Under the pieces are notes generated by a model. That model searched no databases. It was not told where the DNA came from and saw only the letters and a list, made by a program, of their open reading frames with translations. Shown here piece by piece: positions 1 through 10,744 of a stretch of 64,000 nt of DNA. The stretch comes from Ziziphus jujuba. Lineage: Eukaryota; Streptophyta; Magnoliopsida; Rosales; Rhamnaceae. Every line of letters begins with the position of its first letter. Positions within the stretch are counted from its first letter, which is position 1. Position numbers and translations under genes: made by a program. Location of the stretch: contig NC_083388.1 in the NCBI RefSeq assembly GCF_031755915.1, positions 18,068,001 to 18,132,000 of the forward strand. Direction: 5' to 3'.

Positions 1-2040
1 TCGGCGTCCCGACAGTACCGCTGCTGAAACCATCTCCCAGCCAAGGAGGGGGGCGGCTGTGGCCAATAACAAACTTGCTTGCCCACGGTCCAATGGCAAC
101 AACGGGAGAAATAATACCTGCGCACTAAACCACATAATACCTGCGCGCTACCACGTGTCCATACACCAGAACACCAATATTGTATGAGTGCGTCTAAAAA
201 TAAACATTATTAACCAACCGTACCGTTTTTCCAAAATTACCGTGGAAAATACATTAAATTCTCACACTTACCATCCCACATATTTTTATTTAATAAACCG
301 GTACGAAACATTGATAACCAACAAACCACAATTTTTTCGAAGTACGAGATGCACCCATAAAAATACTGCGGACATAATTTATAAAATTTAAACAAATATT
401 ATCATAAAATATTTAACCCAGTTATGCCCGAAAAATCATATTTGAAACCACGTACAAATACTACCGAAATACACTTTGCTCATGCACAATAAATTAAACC
501 ACAATATAATTCATAATTAAATCACACCACATGAGCATAATTTAAATATCAATTTAAATACCAATTAAACATAATTAATTGCCCAAAATAATTTTTGAAG
601 GTGGGTCACTCACCTTGAGCGCGTAAATCAACTAAAATCCTCCTCGGGATCAACTCCACCACTCGTACGCGCACCTAAACAACCACAGTGTACCAACCAA
701 AAATATTAATATTTTATTCGGGTAATTCCCAAATGGGTACCCGGGGAGCGAACACCAAACGATATCTAAAGGTTACGAGTTATATACCGAATCGAAGCTC
801 GCGTGATGAGGATCACGGATTCGATCTTACTTCCCGGTGATCAGACCCGACGGGGTCGGAATCTCGCCGGAAAGCTTTTCGGATTTCGGCTCAGCAATTC
901 TCCCAAACCGTCGCGAATTGGCGGAAACGGATGCCGAATTCAGGTTCAGGAGGTCGAACACAGTGGATTGGAGCCGCTCGGAAAACTGGGTACTCGCCGG
1001 AACAGTAACTTCCGGCGAGCCGCCGCGGTCACCGGCAACCGTCGCCGGCGGCGGCGCGTGCGGTGGCCGTTGGCTGTGATTTTTTGCAGATTTGTAGATC
1101 GTGGGGAGGGCAATCCAACGAGACCGGCGGTGAGGAAAACGGAGGCCGGACGGCGGAGAAATCACGATTTGAAGAATTCCGGCCCCTCGTCGGAAAACGC
1201 TCCGATCCCGACGCGTCGGTGGTCCGATGGCCGTGAAATTTGGTGGGTCGGCCGGACTTGAGGAGGTGGTGCTGGCTAGCTGGCGCGTGTGGTCGGAAAA
1301 TGGCCGGAAATGGGCCAATCGGCGGTGGCCGGCGGTGGAGGGAAAAACTCGCCCCCGATCTTCGCCTCCTCGACCGGGCGCGTCCGGCGGCCGATCGCCG
1401 TGAAACTTTGAGGTTTTGCCGGAAATGGGGAGGGGATTCTTGCTGGCTGGTGCGTGTACAGTAGATTGGCCGGAAAATTTGAGAATCTCCGATGCCGGTC
1501 GGATTCTCTCTCTTTTCTCTCCTCTCTCTCTTTCTCTCTCTTCCCCGAGAATTTTATCAAATAAAAGCCACAGTGCGACACTGTTCATTCTACGTGGACC
1601 AATCAGGTGACGACACGTGGTATTTCACTGTTCATCCACTCAAAAACATTAAAATATTACGGTATCCGGCAAACTTCACGCGTCCATAACTTTTTAACCG
1701 AATGTCCGTTTTAAGCGTGCCGCTAGTCTGTGAACTCGTATCGACGAGCACTTCACAACCATGCACGAGTCAAAGCTCATTCCCCCATAAAAAAAAAGTC
1801 AACTCCGGCACCCCTTGGACAGTTTGCACTTCAACTTGTTTTGCCCATAACTTTCAAACCTTAGCTCTGTTTTCAACGTGCTACTAGTCTACAAACTCGG
1901 GGCATCGTGCACTTCGCCACGGTACCATGGTCAACTCAAAATTCCAACTGGAACAAAAAGTCAACTTTTGACCCACTCGGTCAACGGTCAACCTCGGTCA
2001 ACGTGCACGGATTCCGATGCGATTTGGGACGGGGTGTTAC
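1..2040 (-). mobile_element. Partial LTR of a large Ty3/gypsy retrotransposon (left part outside window)
   Basis: This stretch matches, with clear divergence, the right-hand two thirds of the 3,074-bp LTR at 22495-25568 and 29111-32184. It shares the GTGGGTCACTCACCTT block (about 602), the GC-rich middle, the CT-rich tract near 1500 and the terminal ACGGGGTGTTACA. In the complete element the same right-hand end either borders the polypurine tract (inner end) or flanking DNA (outer end). Here it borders a foreign gag gene, so 2040 is the outer end of a 5' LTR or of a solo LTR, and the element runs left out of the window. Long frames on both strands inside it are judged non-coding (see rejected items). 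Confidence 0.9.
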
Positions 2041-2900
2041 AATTGTAGTCCATCCATGAAGTAGAAAAGGGAGTCTTTATCCGATAGGTCCTGGATTTCC
2101 AACACCAAGTTGGTGAACTCCTTGATATATTCCCGGATATGGCCTACTTGCTTGAGTCGTCGAAGGCGACTCCTTGCCTCATCTTCGGCATTTTCCGGAC
2201 AAAATTGCCGTTTCAGATCCTTTTTAAAGTCATCAAAGGTATGGAAAGTGCACGTACCTCGCTCTATGTCACTATGCCTCCTCCTCCACCATAACATGGC
2301 CGTGTCGTTAAGGTAGAGAGTGGCAGTCCTAATCTTTGAAGCATCATCCATAATGCCTATCGCTTCAAAGTATTGCTCCAAGCCCCAAAGGAAATTCTCG
2401 AGTTCCCTCGCATTCCTTGCCCCAGAATAGGACTTGGGCTTTGGTACATCGATTCGTGGCCCCTCGCGTATGGTGGTTGTCCCCGACGCCACCGCCCTCT
2501 TGCAAAGAGCCCACTTGCCCCACATTTCCTCCATTTGGGTGCGGATAGTATCCAATTCTCTCTCCAACATTGCACGAAGGTCTGCTACCTTCCCCATGCA
2601 TTGGTCGCGTGTTGAGTGGAGCTCCCTCCTTAAGGCATCGTCCAGCCCATTGAGTAACCCTCTCACGGCTTGGTTGATGGCGATGTCCTCCGACTCTAGC
2701 CCATCTAAGCGACTCTCCAGCGTCTCAAACCGTTCATGTACTCGAGCAGCATGCTCCTCCAAGCGTAACTCTATGCCATTCATCACATCCTTGGACTTGG
2801 ACTTATGCCTCTGCCTCCCCGCATTGTGGTTGCATTGCTCTTCACGACCTCGCACATCGGTAGGTCCCTCCACATTGATGGTAACCTCCGAGCTAGTCAT
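2041..2900 (-). pseudogene. Retrotransposon gag fragment interrupted by an LTR insertion
   Basis: An open frame of about 286 codons from an ATG at 2898-2900 (start MTSSEVTINVEG) runs to the LTR border at 2040, where it is cut. The N-terminal half is charged and predicted coiled coil (repeated E, R, L heptads). The C-terminal half is a Retrotrans_gag domain, with the conserved ALYLNDTAMLWW and DDFKKDLKRQF blocks and the start of the FMDGLQ motif at the break. The open frame could be extended upstream to 2999, but that part crosses the primer-binding site and LTR, so 2900 is the preferred start. It belongs to a different element from the interrupting LTR: its own LTR lies at 2961-3404. Confidence 0.85.
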
Positions 2901-2943
2901 CTTGCCTACTTCCACGTTACACCAACGGTATGCTGAGTAGCAA

Positions 2944-2959
2944 TAGGCTTTGATACCAA
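2944..2959 (-). other. Primer-binding site (initiator Met-tRNA type)
   Basis: On the - strand the bases just inside the LTR read TTGGTATCAAAGCC, which differs by one base from the usual plant PBS TGGTATCAGAGC complementary to the initiator Met-tRNA 3' end. It fixes the transcription direction of this element as leftward. Confidence 0.75.
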
Positions 2960-2960
2960 C

Positions 2961-3404
2961 TGTCACGGGTCTAACTTTTCCAACACTCCCGTGCGGCACT
3001 TAGCACCTCCCTTGCTAAGTAAGCCTTACTCACAAGCTATCACAATGCGGAAGCTAAGAATAAGAAAGTAGGAAGTAGGAGAGTTTGAGAGAATGTGGAG
3101 AGTACTTGTATTGCTAGTATACTTGGATGTGTTACAAATAAGAGTCCAACCTTCTATATAGAGGACTTGGCACGTATCACAAAAATACAAGGTTCTACAT
3201 ATGTACACATATCACCTATCTAGTTAGGGTTCTAGATTATTCTAGAGTTATGTACAAGATATTTACATGGAGTATTCTAGACATTGGTCTAGGTTTCTCT
3301 TGAATCTTCTAGAATATTCTGGACTTCTCTTGGATCTTCATGGAGAGTGTAAAGTCTTTCGGTTAAACGTCAAGGATTTCACTCCTTTTGCACGGGACGT
3401 GACA
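2961..3404 (-). mobile_element. 444-bp LTR of the interrupted gag-bearing retrotransposon
   Basis: The segment is bounded by perfect 7-bp inverted termini TGTCACG...CGTGACA (TG...CA ends), with a Met-tRNA primer-binding site directly inside its left edge. It is therefore the 5' LTR of the element whose gag gene lies at 2041-2900 on the - strand. The second LTR is not in the window because another element has inserted into gag, so a target duplication cannot be checked here. Confidence 0.82.
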
Positions 3405-3994
3405 TTAGGCTTTCTTATTGTCTATAAATTAATCGCCAGGAACAAGTATGAGACCCATGCATGTTCAATTGAATAATCGCTGCAAGAGGTGGAACAGATG
3501 AGTCCTGTGGCCCGTTGGTAACTTTAATCTTCAAAATCTTACCAGCACTATATAGCTTTTATATTCACCACCCATTACATAACAGTAAGATCCTTCTGAA
3601 ACCTGAATTCAAAAAGGGAAATGCAGAGCTATGCTGAACTCCTTGGAAGCAATTCTTAAAGAAAATCGACTTCTAATGACATAAATTATGAAGTTTTGAG
3701 CCCACCTCATTGCCATGCCTTTCACATACAGATATGGATAATTTGGCAACTACTACATTGCATAACCACAATCCATAGAATACATTATTTTGTTTATATA
3801 CAGACATGGCTAATTTGGCAACTACTACATTGCATAACCACAATCCATAGAATACATTATTTTGTTTATATACAGACATGGATAATTTGGCAACTACTAC
3901 ATTGCATAACCACAATCCATAGAATACATTATTTTGTTTACATGTCCTCACTCCTAAAAGGTAAAAGAGGACCTTAAAGTGCACGCATTTGTGT
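3405..3994. repeat. 72-bp tandem repeat (3 copies, 3727-3942) in the CRL 3' flank
   Basis: From about 3727 to 3942 a 72-bp unit is repeated three times with only a few differences (unit starts near 3729, 3801 and 3873, each beginning CAGA.ATGG.TAATTTGG). It lies 50-270 bp downstream of the stop codon of the reductase gene on the - strand, so it is probably in its 3' UTR or just beyond. The unit is 24 codons long and stays open in several frames, but no known peptide is recognised. The rest of 3405-3726 shows no gene. Confidence 0.9.
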
Positions 3995-6565
3995 TTATGA
4001 AATAAAGCCCTTACTCTTTAGGCTCTCCACAGCATCCTTGATAATCTGCTCCATTGGAATAAAGTGCAACCCCAAGTCTATCATCTTCTTTGATGCAACC
4101 TTCCCCCTCAACAACCCAGGTTGGGTATCCCTTGGTAAACTGCCAAAAAACAAATGGATAAGTTCACATCTACTAGCTAGAGCAACTTCTGAACTGCAGA
4201 TTCATTCAAATAAATACTAAATCAAAATCCATAAAATTCCACCAAGTAGCAAGTGGTGACAATGCACTTAGGTTTTGCTCTAGTTTATTTTGGAGCAAGG
4301 TCTTCTTGATGTGACAGATGTTTTGGATTTTGAAATCAAAACTTGGATAAACAATTTAGATAAACTTAAAAAAGCTGGTTTCTGCTCATCAATGCCCTAT
4401 TCAAATTTTTCATGGACACAATAAGAAAAAATTAAACAAAGTAAACTTGAATCCTCTATGATTGGTCTCTATTTGATACATGGACATTAAACAAAATAAC
4501 AGCGGACAACTCTAATGCTTTGATGGCATCAAACATTCCTAAGTGTCCCCATAAGCCAACATACTTGACTTCAAATTCCACCGCTCCCCCCCCCCCCCCC
4601 CCCCTTCTTTTGGATAAATTTTTGGTTCCAGTTGTGAGAGGAAAAACCCAAAAGGTAGGTAAAAAGAATTAAGTTTGGCAGTTAAATGTGTCTTAGATAA
4701 TTACTACACTCGGTTAGTTACTTTCTTTCAGTATAATGTAGCTTCAAAGATTTAATGCTTTATTATGAGCATCTGAAAACCCAACACTTCTGAACATGGT
4801 TATTCTGCTAAAATTCCAATTACGTACCTGGGCACTTTATACTCGGGGTAAAGTTCAGCAACCTTAGCCACAAAGTCACCATAATGCGATATCGCTTCAA
4901 CACACAGATGCCTTCCACTCGCCGCTTTGTTCTCATAAACCAAAATATGTGCTAAAGCTACATCTTTAAAATGAACGGATCCCATAAAAATGTCCTGATA
5001 TGTTTCAGTGCAACCTGCAAGAAAGAACAAAATGCTATTAAATATAGTTTTCTTCAATTAAATCAGAACCAGGATTAGAAGCTCCATGCAGTTTTTCTGT
5101 TGCAATATATATCAAACCTTACAAATCATAGAAAGAGACATATCCATGTAAAAGCAGAAGTAGAAATTAATCAATGGTGTAATACCAAAAGTGGTTGCCT
5201 GCTCATGTCACATTATCTTATGATCTGTTCCGATAGATACTCTGCAGTGTGCAAAAATTTAGGCTTTTGGCATGGTTAAACTCATATAGACATAACTAAA
5301 AGTAAACACTATTTATATATTATCCCATGTTAACAAAGAGATGGAACAGCATTGGTACTAGCTTCAGCCATGTTTGGTAGCAAACTATAAAATCCTAAGA
5401 CAAACTCGTCCATGCTGACAAAACCAATCTTTGATAAAAGAACGAAATAAAAAATTCACTAAAGCATAAATTAGAACCTCTTGAATAAAAATACAACAAT
5501 TAAATGATGTAAAAGTAAGATAGTAAGATTACCCTGAAGAAGGCGTACTAGCAAAACCATGCTAGCATTGAGCCTTGGTGAGATAACGGGACCCATTACA
5601 GTCCCGGGGTTGACCACAACCACATCCAAACCTTTCTCTTTGGCAAATTCCCATGCGGCTTTCTCTGCCAGTGTTTTCGAAATTGTATACCACAACTATT
5701 TACCGAAACAAAATCAAAATTAGAATTACAATTTTATTTATTTATTTATATATTTGATTGAGGGCATTTATGAATAATGAACATATAATGAACTTTGACC
5801 CACTGACTTGCTTCTCCTTGCAGTAATCAACGTCGGTCCAGCAATCCTCCGTCTTCAACACGTCAGCTGGCCAGCGAGGGCTGGGAATGATGGCCGCATT
5901 TGAGGACGTGACCACCACGCGACCAACCCCGGCCTCTTTCGCCGCCGTCAGAACGTTCATCGTTCCTTTAATTGCCGGGTCCAGGAGTTCCTTCTGTTCA
6001 CCAAATCCACAAAACCCATTTAAGATGGTAAATAAAATAAAAGTGAAATCGGGAGTTGGAAGTTGGGTCCCACCTCCGGGTCATGGACCTGATCGACGAT
6101 GCAGGGAGAGGCGAGATGGAATACGCCGGAGCAGCCATTGATGGCGGTAGCGATAGAATCGTAGTCGAGAAGATCAATCTGGAACAATCGGAGATGCGTG
6201 TCTGCTCCTTGTAGGCTTTGTAGATGCTTGGTTTCATTTTCATCCTCTGTAAAAAAATAATAATAATAATAATTTATTTGTCTTATAATCTATGGAAAAA
6301 GATCAATAAAAAATAATTAGGAAGCTATACAAAAATATTAAATGTTCAAAGGTTCCAGAGGTTCCAGAAAATCTCAACGCAATGGTTTAAGATAACTAAA
6401 TAAAATGAAGAAAAAAATTAAAAAAAGGAGAATAGAAAGAGAGTTACTGAGATCTTTGACAGTAGCTTGAACGTAGTAGCCACGGTCGAGGAGAAGATGG
6501 ACGAGCCATGATCCTATACACCCACTCCCACCTGTAACGCATACTACCTCTCCCTGCTTCGACAT
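3995..6565 (-). CDS. CRL: Cinnamoyl-CoA reductase-like protein (SDR108E family), 6 exons
   Basis: Proposed CDS: complement(join(3995..4139, 4828..5014, 5533..5695, 5808..5993, 6074..6246, 6448..6565)). It sums to 972 nt (323 residues), the usual length for this family. All introns are GT-AG and phases agree. The N-terminus has the NAD(P)-binding glycine motif TGGSGCIG (residues 11-18). The active site is the Tyr-x3-Lys of [13 protein letters not shown], encoded at the start of exon 4; the protein ends in LKSKGFIS. Family members reduce CoA thioesters or carbonyl groups with NADPH in the cytosol. The true lignin CCR signature NWYCYGK is absent. The sequence most resembles the Arabidopsis CRL1/CRL2 type (from memory), so a lignin role should not be assumed. 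Intron 5 holds a 19-base poly-C run (4586-4604). Confidence 0.93.
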
Positions 6566-6666
6566 CGCTGTTTCTTTTTTCTCTGTTGTGGTCTGTGTTT
6601 ATCCACTGAGGTCTACTTTTTTTTGGGCTAGAATCTCTTGCCTGCTTCTACAATTTTTAGTTACAA

Positions 6667-6822
6667 CTTATAGATGTGATAAACCGGATTACCCAAGTAT
6701 AGCCACTCACCAATTTATATTCTACGCCACTACTATCCTCGTCGCTTATAGATGTGATAAACCGGATTACCCAAGTATAGCCACTCACCAATTTATAATC
6801 TACACCACTATTATCCTCGTCG
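6667..6822. repeat. 78-bp tandem duplication in the CRL promoter region
   Basis: A 78-bp unit starting CTTATAGATGTGATAAACCG occurs twice in a row (about 6667 and 6745) with four or so differences. It lies 100-260 bp upstream of the CRL start codon, so it may alter the promoter or 5' UTR of that gene. Confidence 0.88.
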
Positions 6823-6899
6823 CTGTTTCTTGTGTTTTTACTGTTACTTGTTATCATTACTGTTAACTCAAAAAAAAAAAAAAAAACACAAAACAAAAA

Positions 6900-9690
6900 A
6901 GTTGTGTCAACTTTTAATCCACATTATTGAACCAATCAAGAGTCTCAGAGTGTACTCAATCCTCGACCATACTGTTAGTGTTATTTAGATAGTGATATGA
7001 TTCAAAAATCACACGAAGTTAGCAGGTTGAATGTAAATTTAAACCAAATTCGAATTAATTTGTTTAATATAATTATCAAATATATCAATTTTGAATTGAC
7101 TCATTTAATTTGAAACTAATCTATATGGATCCATTTAATTAAAAATATTAATTTTGAATTGACACATTTAATCTAAAATTGATTTAAATTAATTTATTTA
7201 GTTAAGCATGTAATTAATGTATCAATTCAATTCAACATTATTATAATTTCGTTTAAATTATAACTTTAATATATCAAATTTACCATTAATAAAAATTTAA
7301 TTAATGCTTTTTATTAGTAAATTGCTAACTCATTTAAAGCTATATTATTAATTTTTTATTAATTAAAAAATAAAAATTGTTAAAATAATATTTATTTACT
7401 CAAATATAATATGTTTAATACATGTATGGATTTATGGATATCGAAAAAATAAAAATTACTATGTCTAACAGTATTGTAGATGCAAAAAATTAAAAACATA
7501 ATTATTAATAAAAAAATTTATATTATTTTCAGAAAAATAGTATTAGATATATTATGTGTGTATATATGTATTTATATTTAACTATTATATGAGATAGTTA
7601 TATTATCATATCATATGTTATATCATTATAAATTGTACTATAATTATGTAGTTTTACATATATATTTTAATTTTGAAATAATTAATGATTAAATTATTTT
7701 TATTTTATATGAAATAATTAATTTAAACAAGATAATTTTATTTAATTTGATAAATTTCGTATAAATGGACAATTCGTATAATGTCAGGTTAATAAATAAG
7801 TAATGTCAGGTTTCCTATTTATTAAACGGATCGTATTCGGATTGAAGAATTCTAATACGATTAATAAACAAGTTGAGTTTGAATTGAGTAATTTCAACAC
7901 AATTAATAAATGAGTTGACACAAATACGACAAATCGATATGAATTGTCATCATCTCTACACCTTGAAACAATTGAATTGTAAACTTATAATTATTAAACT
8001 TCTGTTAAAGTTAATAGTAGGAAGATAGAATGGTCAACTCACTCTTTTTAAACTGCTTAATAATTGATTATCTATCTCAACCTTTATTCTCTCTCTATTT
8101 TCCACTGTAACTTAATATAGACATTTTATTGTTTTACCTTTATCAAGTGAGAGATCAAAACCCAACATTTTAATATCTATCACGGTATAGCTAGATTATA
8201 CTCATCTCATTCAACCCAAAGAAAGTTTTTCTCCTAAATAACTAATGTGAAGCCCAAACCCAAATGATATTGTTCTGGTTAAAAAAAAAAAAAAAATGCG
8301 TTCTCTATTATGCGCCTACTCAAATAAGACCTAAACTAGTTGCTTCTCTTTCGCCTATTAGTCGACTGGGCACATGATGACATCGTAAGATGTCTCGTTT
8401 GAATGAACTAGTTGGTACTAGAAATATTAGAAAATGTGAACGAAAAGAGTAATAAGGAGTGAAACCATGACTATATGGTTATTATGAAAAAGTGATTTTC
8501 GATTGTTTTATTGAATTTTTCAAACATACTCTAAAAGAATTCTCTTATATATTCAAAACCTACCATTGCTCGTTAACGCTAAACAAAACCCACACACGAT
8601 TGAACACAAAACAAAACCCACCTATGATTTTCTTTGTTTAGCACGATTTGGAAGGAAAGGGAGAGAGAGTTCGCACCATGATTGCAGTCTAGAATGGTTT
8701 TCTTTGCAGTCTAGAATGGGTAGGATCGAAGCTTTCTCCACAAGCTTCACACATGGCTTGAGACACATCAACTCGAAATCAGAAGTGAGATGATATACTT
8801 ATAGACAATGACCATTCTACCCTTCGACTGTTAACTTTAATGGAGGTTTAATAATGGTAGAGGTTGCAGTTGAATTATTTTAAAATGTAAGGATTAAAAT
8901 TGATATTAGTGAAACATTAGGATTGTAGTTGAAATTAATCCAGGAGAAAAAATAAAAAATAAAAAACTATTTGAAAAGTCAAAGTATATTAGATCCGATG
9001 AGTTCACATTTTTTCAATCCAATCCACTGTTTCATTCATATATAAATCTAATACATAGAGATGCAATTGCAATAGCAAAATGACTCTAAAATCGTCATTT
9101 AGAAATTCAAAATTTTTCCTTCACATGGGTGTGATTATTAAGAAATACATTTCTATGGTATCATATAAAGTGATAGGATCGCTTTTCACGCTGTTTGCAA
9201 AGTATAAAGAGTGATCTGGTGCTCACAATTGGCATTTTGCATGGAGCTTATTTATTTTGGCAATGATTGCTCTTAGTTTAGCTTTTGTAATCCAATGAGC
9301 AGATTTTAATTTCTCTTTATTAATTCCAAACACAAGAAACAACAGAAATGGCGAAGAAAATAAAGATAAGATAAATCCATTCTCATTGTTTCCTCTGAAT
9401 GCTGCAGAAATAAGGAATTCTTGATTACCAACACTCGGTTTCCTTAATCCCAATTAGTATTTTTCGCTATTAATATATTGACAACTTAGTCAATCAAGGG
9501 TCGTTCAGTGTAAATAAATGTTGAACCTCTTATGATGACGTACGAATCAATTTTTTTATAATGATATAAGAATTGTTTGTGCAAAACTTACAAAGTATCA
9601 CGTGCAATTCAGGTGATCAATTATTTGATTTTTCTTTTCTTTTTTTTAAATAATTTCTAAAAATTTCTGAGAGAAATTTCAATTAACACA
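6900..9690. other. AT-rich intergenic DNA, no gene recognised
   Basis: The stretch is strongly AT-rich with short runs of A or T. The longest open frames (75 and 76 codons near 8566 and 9223) have low-complexity translations, no start context and no homology I recognise. The block around 7780-7960, with repeated ATTAATAAA and GAGTTGA/ACACAAATACGAC words, looks like a decayed dispersed repeat, but I could not define its ends. Confidence 0.6.
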
Positions 9691-9709
9691 CATCCCTAAA
9701 CCTGCCGAA

Positions 9710-9960
9710 TTAGTCTCTCTCTCTCCCTCTCTCTCTCTCTCTCCATCTTTCTCGTTATTTCTCTGGATAACTCTTTATCGCTCTCTGGAGGTTTCTGGGC
9801 TCTCTCTCTCTCTCTCTCTCTCGCTCTGTATTTCTCTCTGCAACTCTTAGCTGATGTGATTCTCCACCAGATCTCCTAACCCTTTGAGAAGCACCTTGTC
9901 AACATTTGCAAAAGAGAAAGAAAGCTCTCTCTCTCTCTCTCTCTCTCTAAATAGCCATGG
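9710..9960 (+). repeat. CT microsatellites in a 5'UTR-like stretch
   Basis: Several (CT)n runs (about 9714-9743, 9802-9822 and 9927-9947) lie in pyrimidine-rich DNA. Such runs are typical of plant 5' UTRs and occur upstream of TAF15b and DFO in this same window. Here they precede a possible interrupted exon (10191 onward), which would fit a gene transcribed to the right. Confidence 0.55.
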
Positions 9961-10190
9961 TATTTTCGTCCGTTTCAGTCTAAATGGCCATGGTTTTCTT
10001 TCTTTGTTCCCTCTTTTCTTATTTCTTTTTTTTTTTTTTCTTTTCTTGCTGTTAATTTTTCTTATTTAGCCCCTCAGCTCCAAAAACGTTAAAAAATTAC
10101 AGGATGAATATTTCTAGTCCTTTTTAATCCTTCTGAATATACCATATATTTGCTTTTTCTATTTTTTTTCAAGTTCTTTTTTTTTTCAAG

Positions 10191-10277
10191 ATTCGAAGCA
10201 ACCAACTCATCTCATCAGCAACAACAACAAAGTGGCTCATCAGCAACAACAACAAAGTGGTGGAGGTAGTGATCATC
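10191..10277 (+). pseudogene. Possible Q/H-rich exon split by the copia insertion (5' part)
   Basis: A long pyrimidine tract ending in TTTTTTCAAG (10181-10190) resembles a splice acceptor. From 10193 the frame is open and reads a Gln-rich stretch then GGGSDH up to the insertion point at 10277. If the element and one copy of its TCATC target duplication are removed, the frame continues at 15921 with a His run, then QNLLLPLPSPLPPF, to a stop near 16022. Ser/Gln/His/Pro-rich stretches like this are common in plant transcription factors, but I do not recognise the gene. It contains a 25-bp duplication (10211-10235 and 10236-10260). This could also be chance low-complexity sequence. Confidence 0.35.
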
Positions 10278-10710
10278 TGTTGTGGTTCTCTGACCACGTT
10301 AGAGAAGAAATATGAGAAGAAAATAAAAAGAATTCTATTACTCTCTTGAAATAGAATACAAAAATACAAAAACTTCTCTCTCTTGGATTCTCACGTGGAA
10401 TCTCTCCCTACACCCTCCAATTCTCTCTGGAATTGCTCACTCTTCTCTCAAGCTCTCTCTAGAACTTAAACACTCTCTCTCTCGGAGTTTTCTCTCAATA
10501 TTCCTCACTTGGGATAATATTGATGCTCTCTTGGCTTGGTTTTCATGCAACGGGAAGGAGCCTATTTATAGGCTTATAAGGTTGGTTGCATGGTCACAAT
10601 CTTCAACAGCTAAGCCCACATTTGTTGAACAATCAATTTGGTGCAGCAATGGTGTCAAAAATGGTGGCTGTCAAAAATGGTGGCTGTGGTTGGTGCGGCT
10701 GGACTTCACA
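10278..10710 (-). mobile_element. 3' LTR of the Ty1/copia element
   Basis: This 433-bp LTR has TG...CA ends (plus strand TGTTGTGG...CTTCACA). Compared by eye with the other LTR (15483-15915) it differs at 7 positions (1.6%). It is preceded by TCATC (10273-10277), matching TCATC after the other LTR (15916-15920). On the - strand it contains a TATA box (CTATAAATAGG, near 10561-10571). The purine run GGAGGGGGAGAAT on the - strand (10711-10724) is the polypurine tract. Confidence 0.95.
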
Positions 10711-10744
10711 ATTCTCCCCCTCCAGCCGCATTTAAAATTGATGA

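Noticed and set aside
3673..3984. Repeated-peptide frame over the 72-bp tandem repeat
   Set aside because: The unit length is a multiple of three, so any open unit gives a repeated peptide. It is in the CRL 3' flank with no start context or known family.
6900..9690. Search for tRNA genes, rRNA and small ORFs in the large AT-rich gap
   Set aside because: No cloverleaf box A/box B pair or coding signal could be supported by eye; tRNAscan-SE and an Rfam search would settle it.
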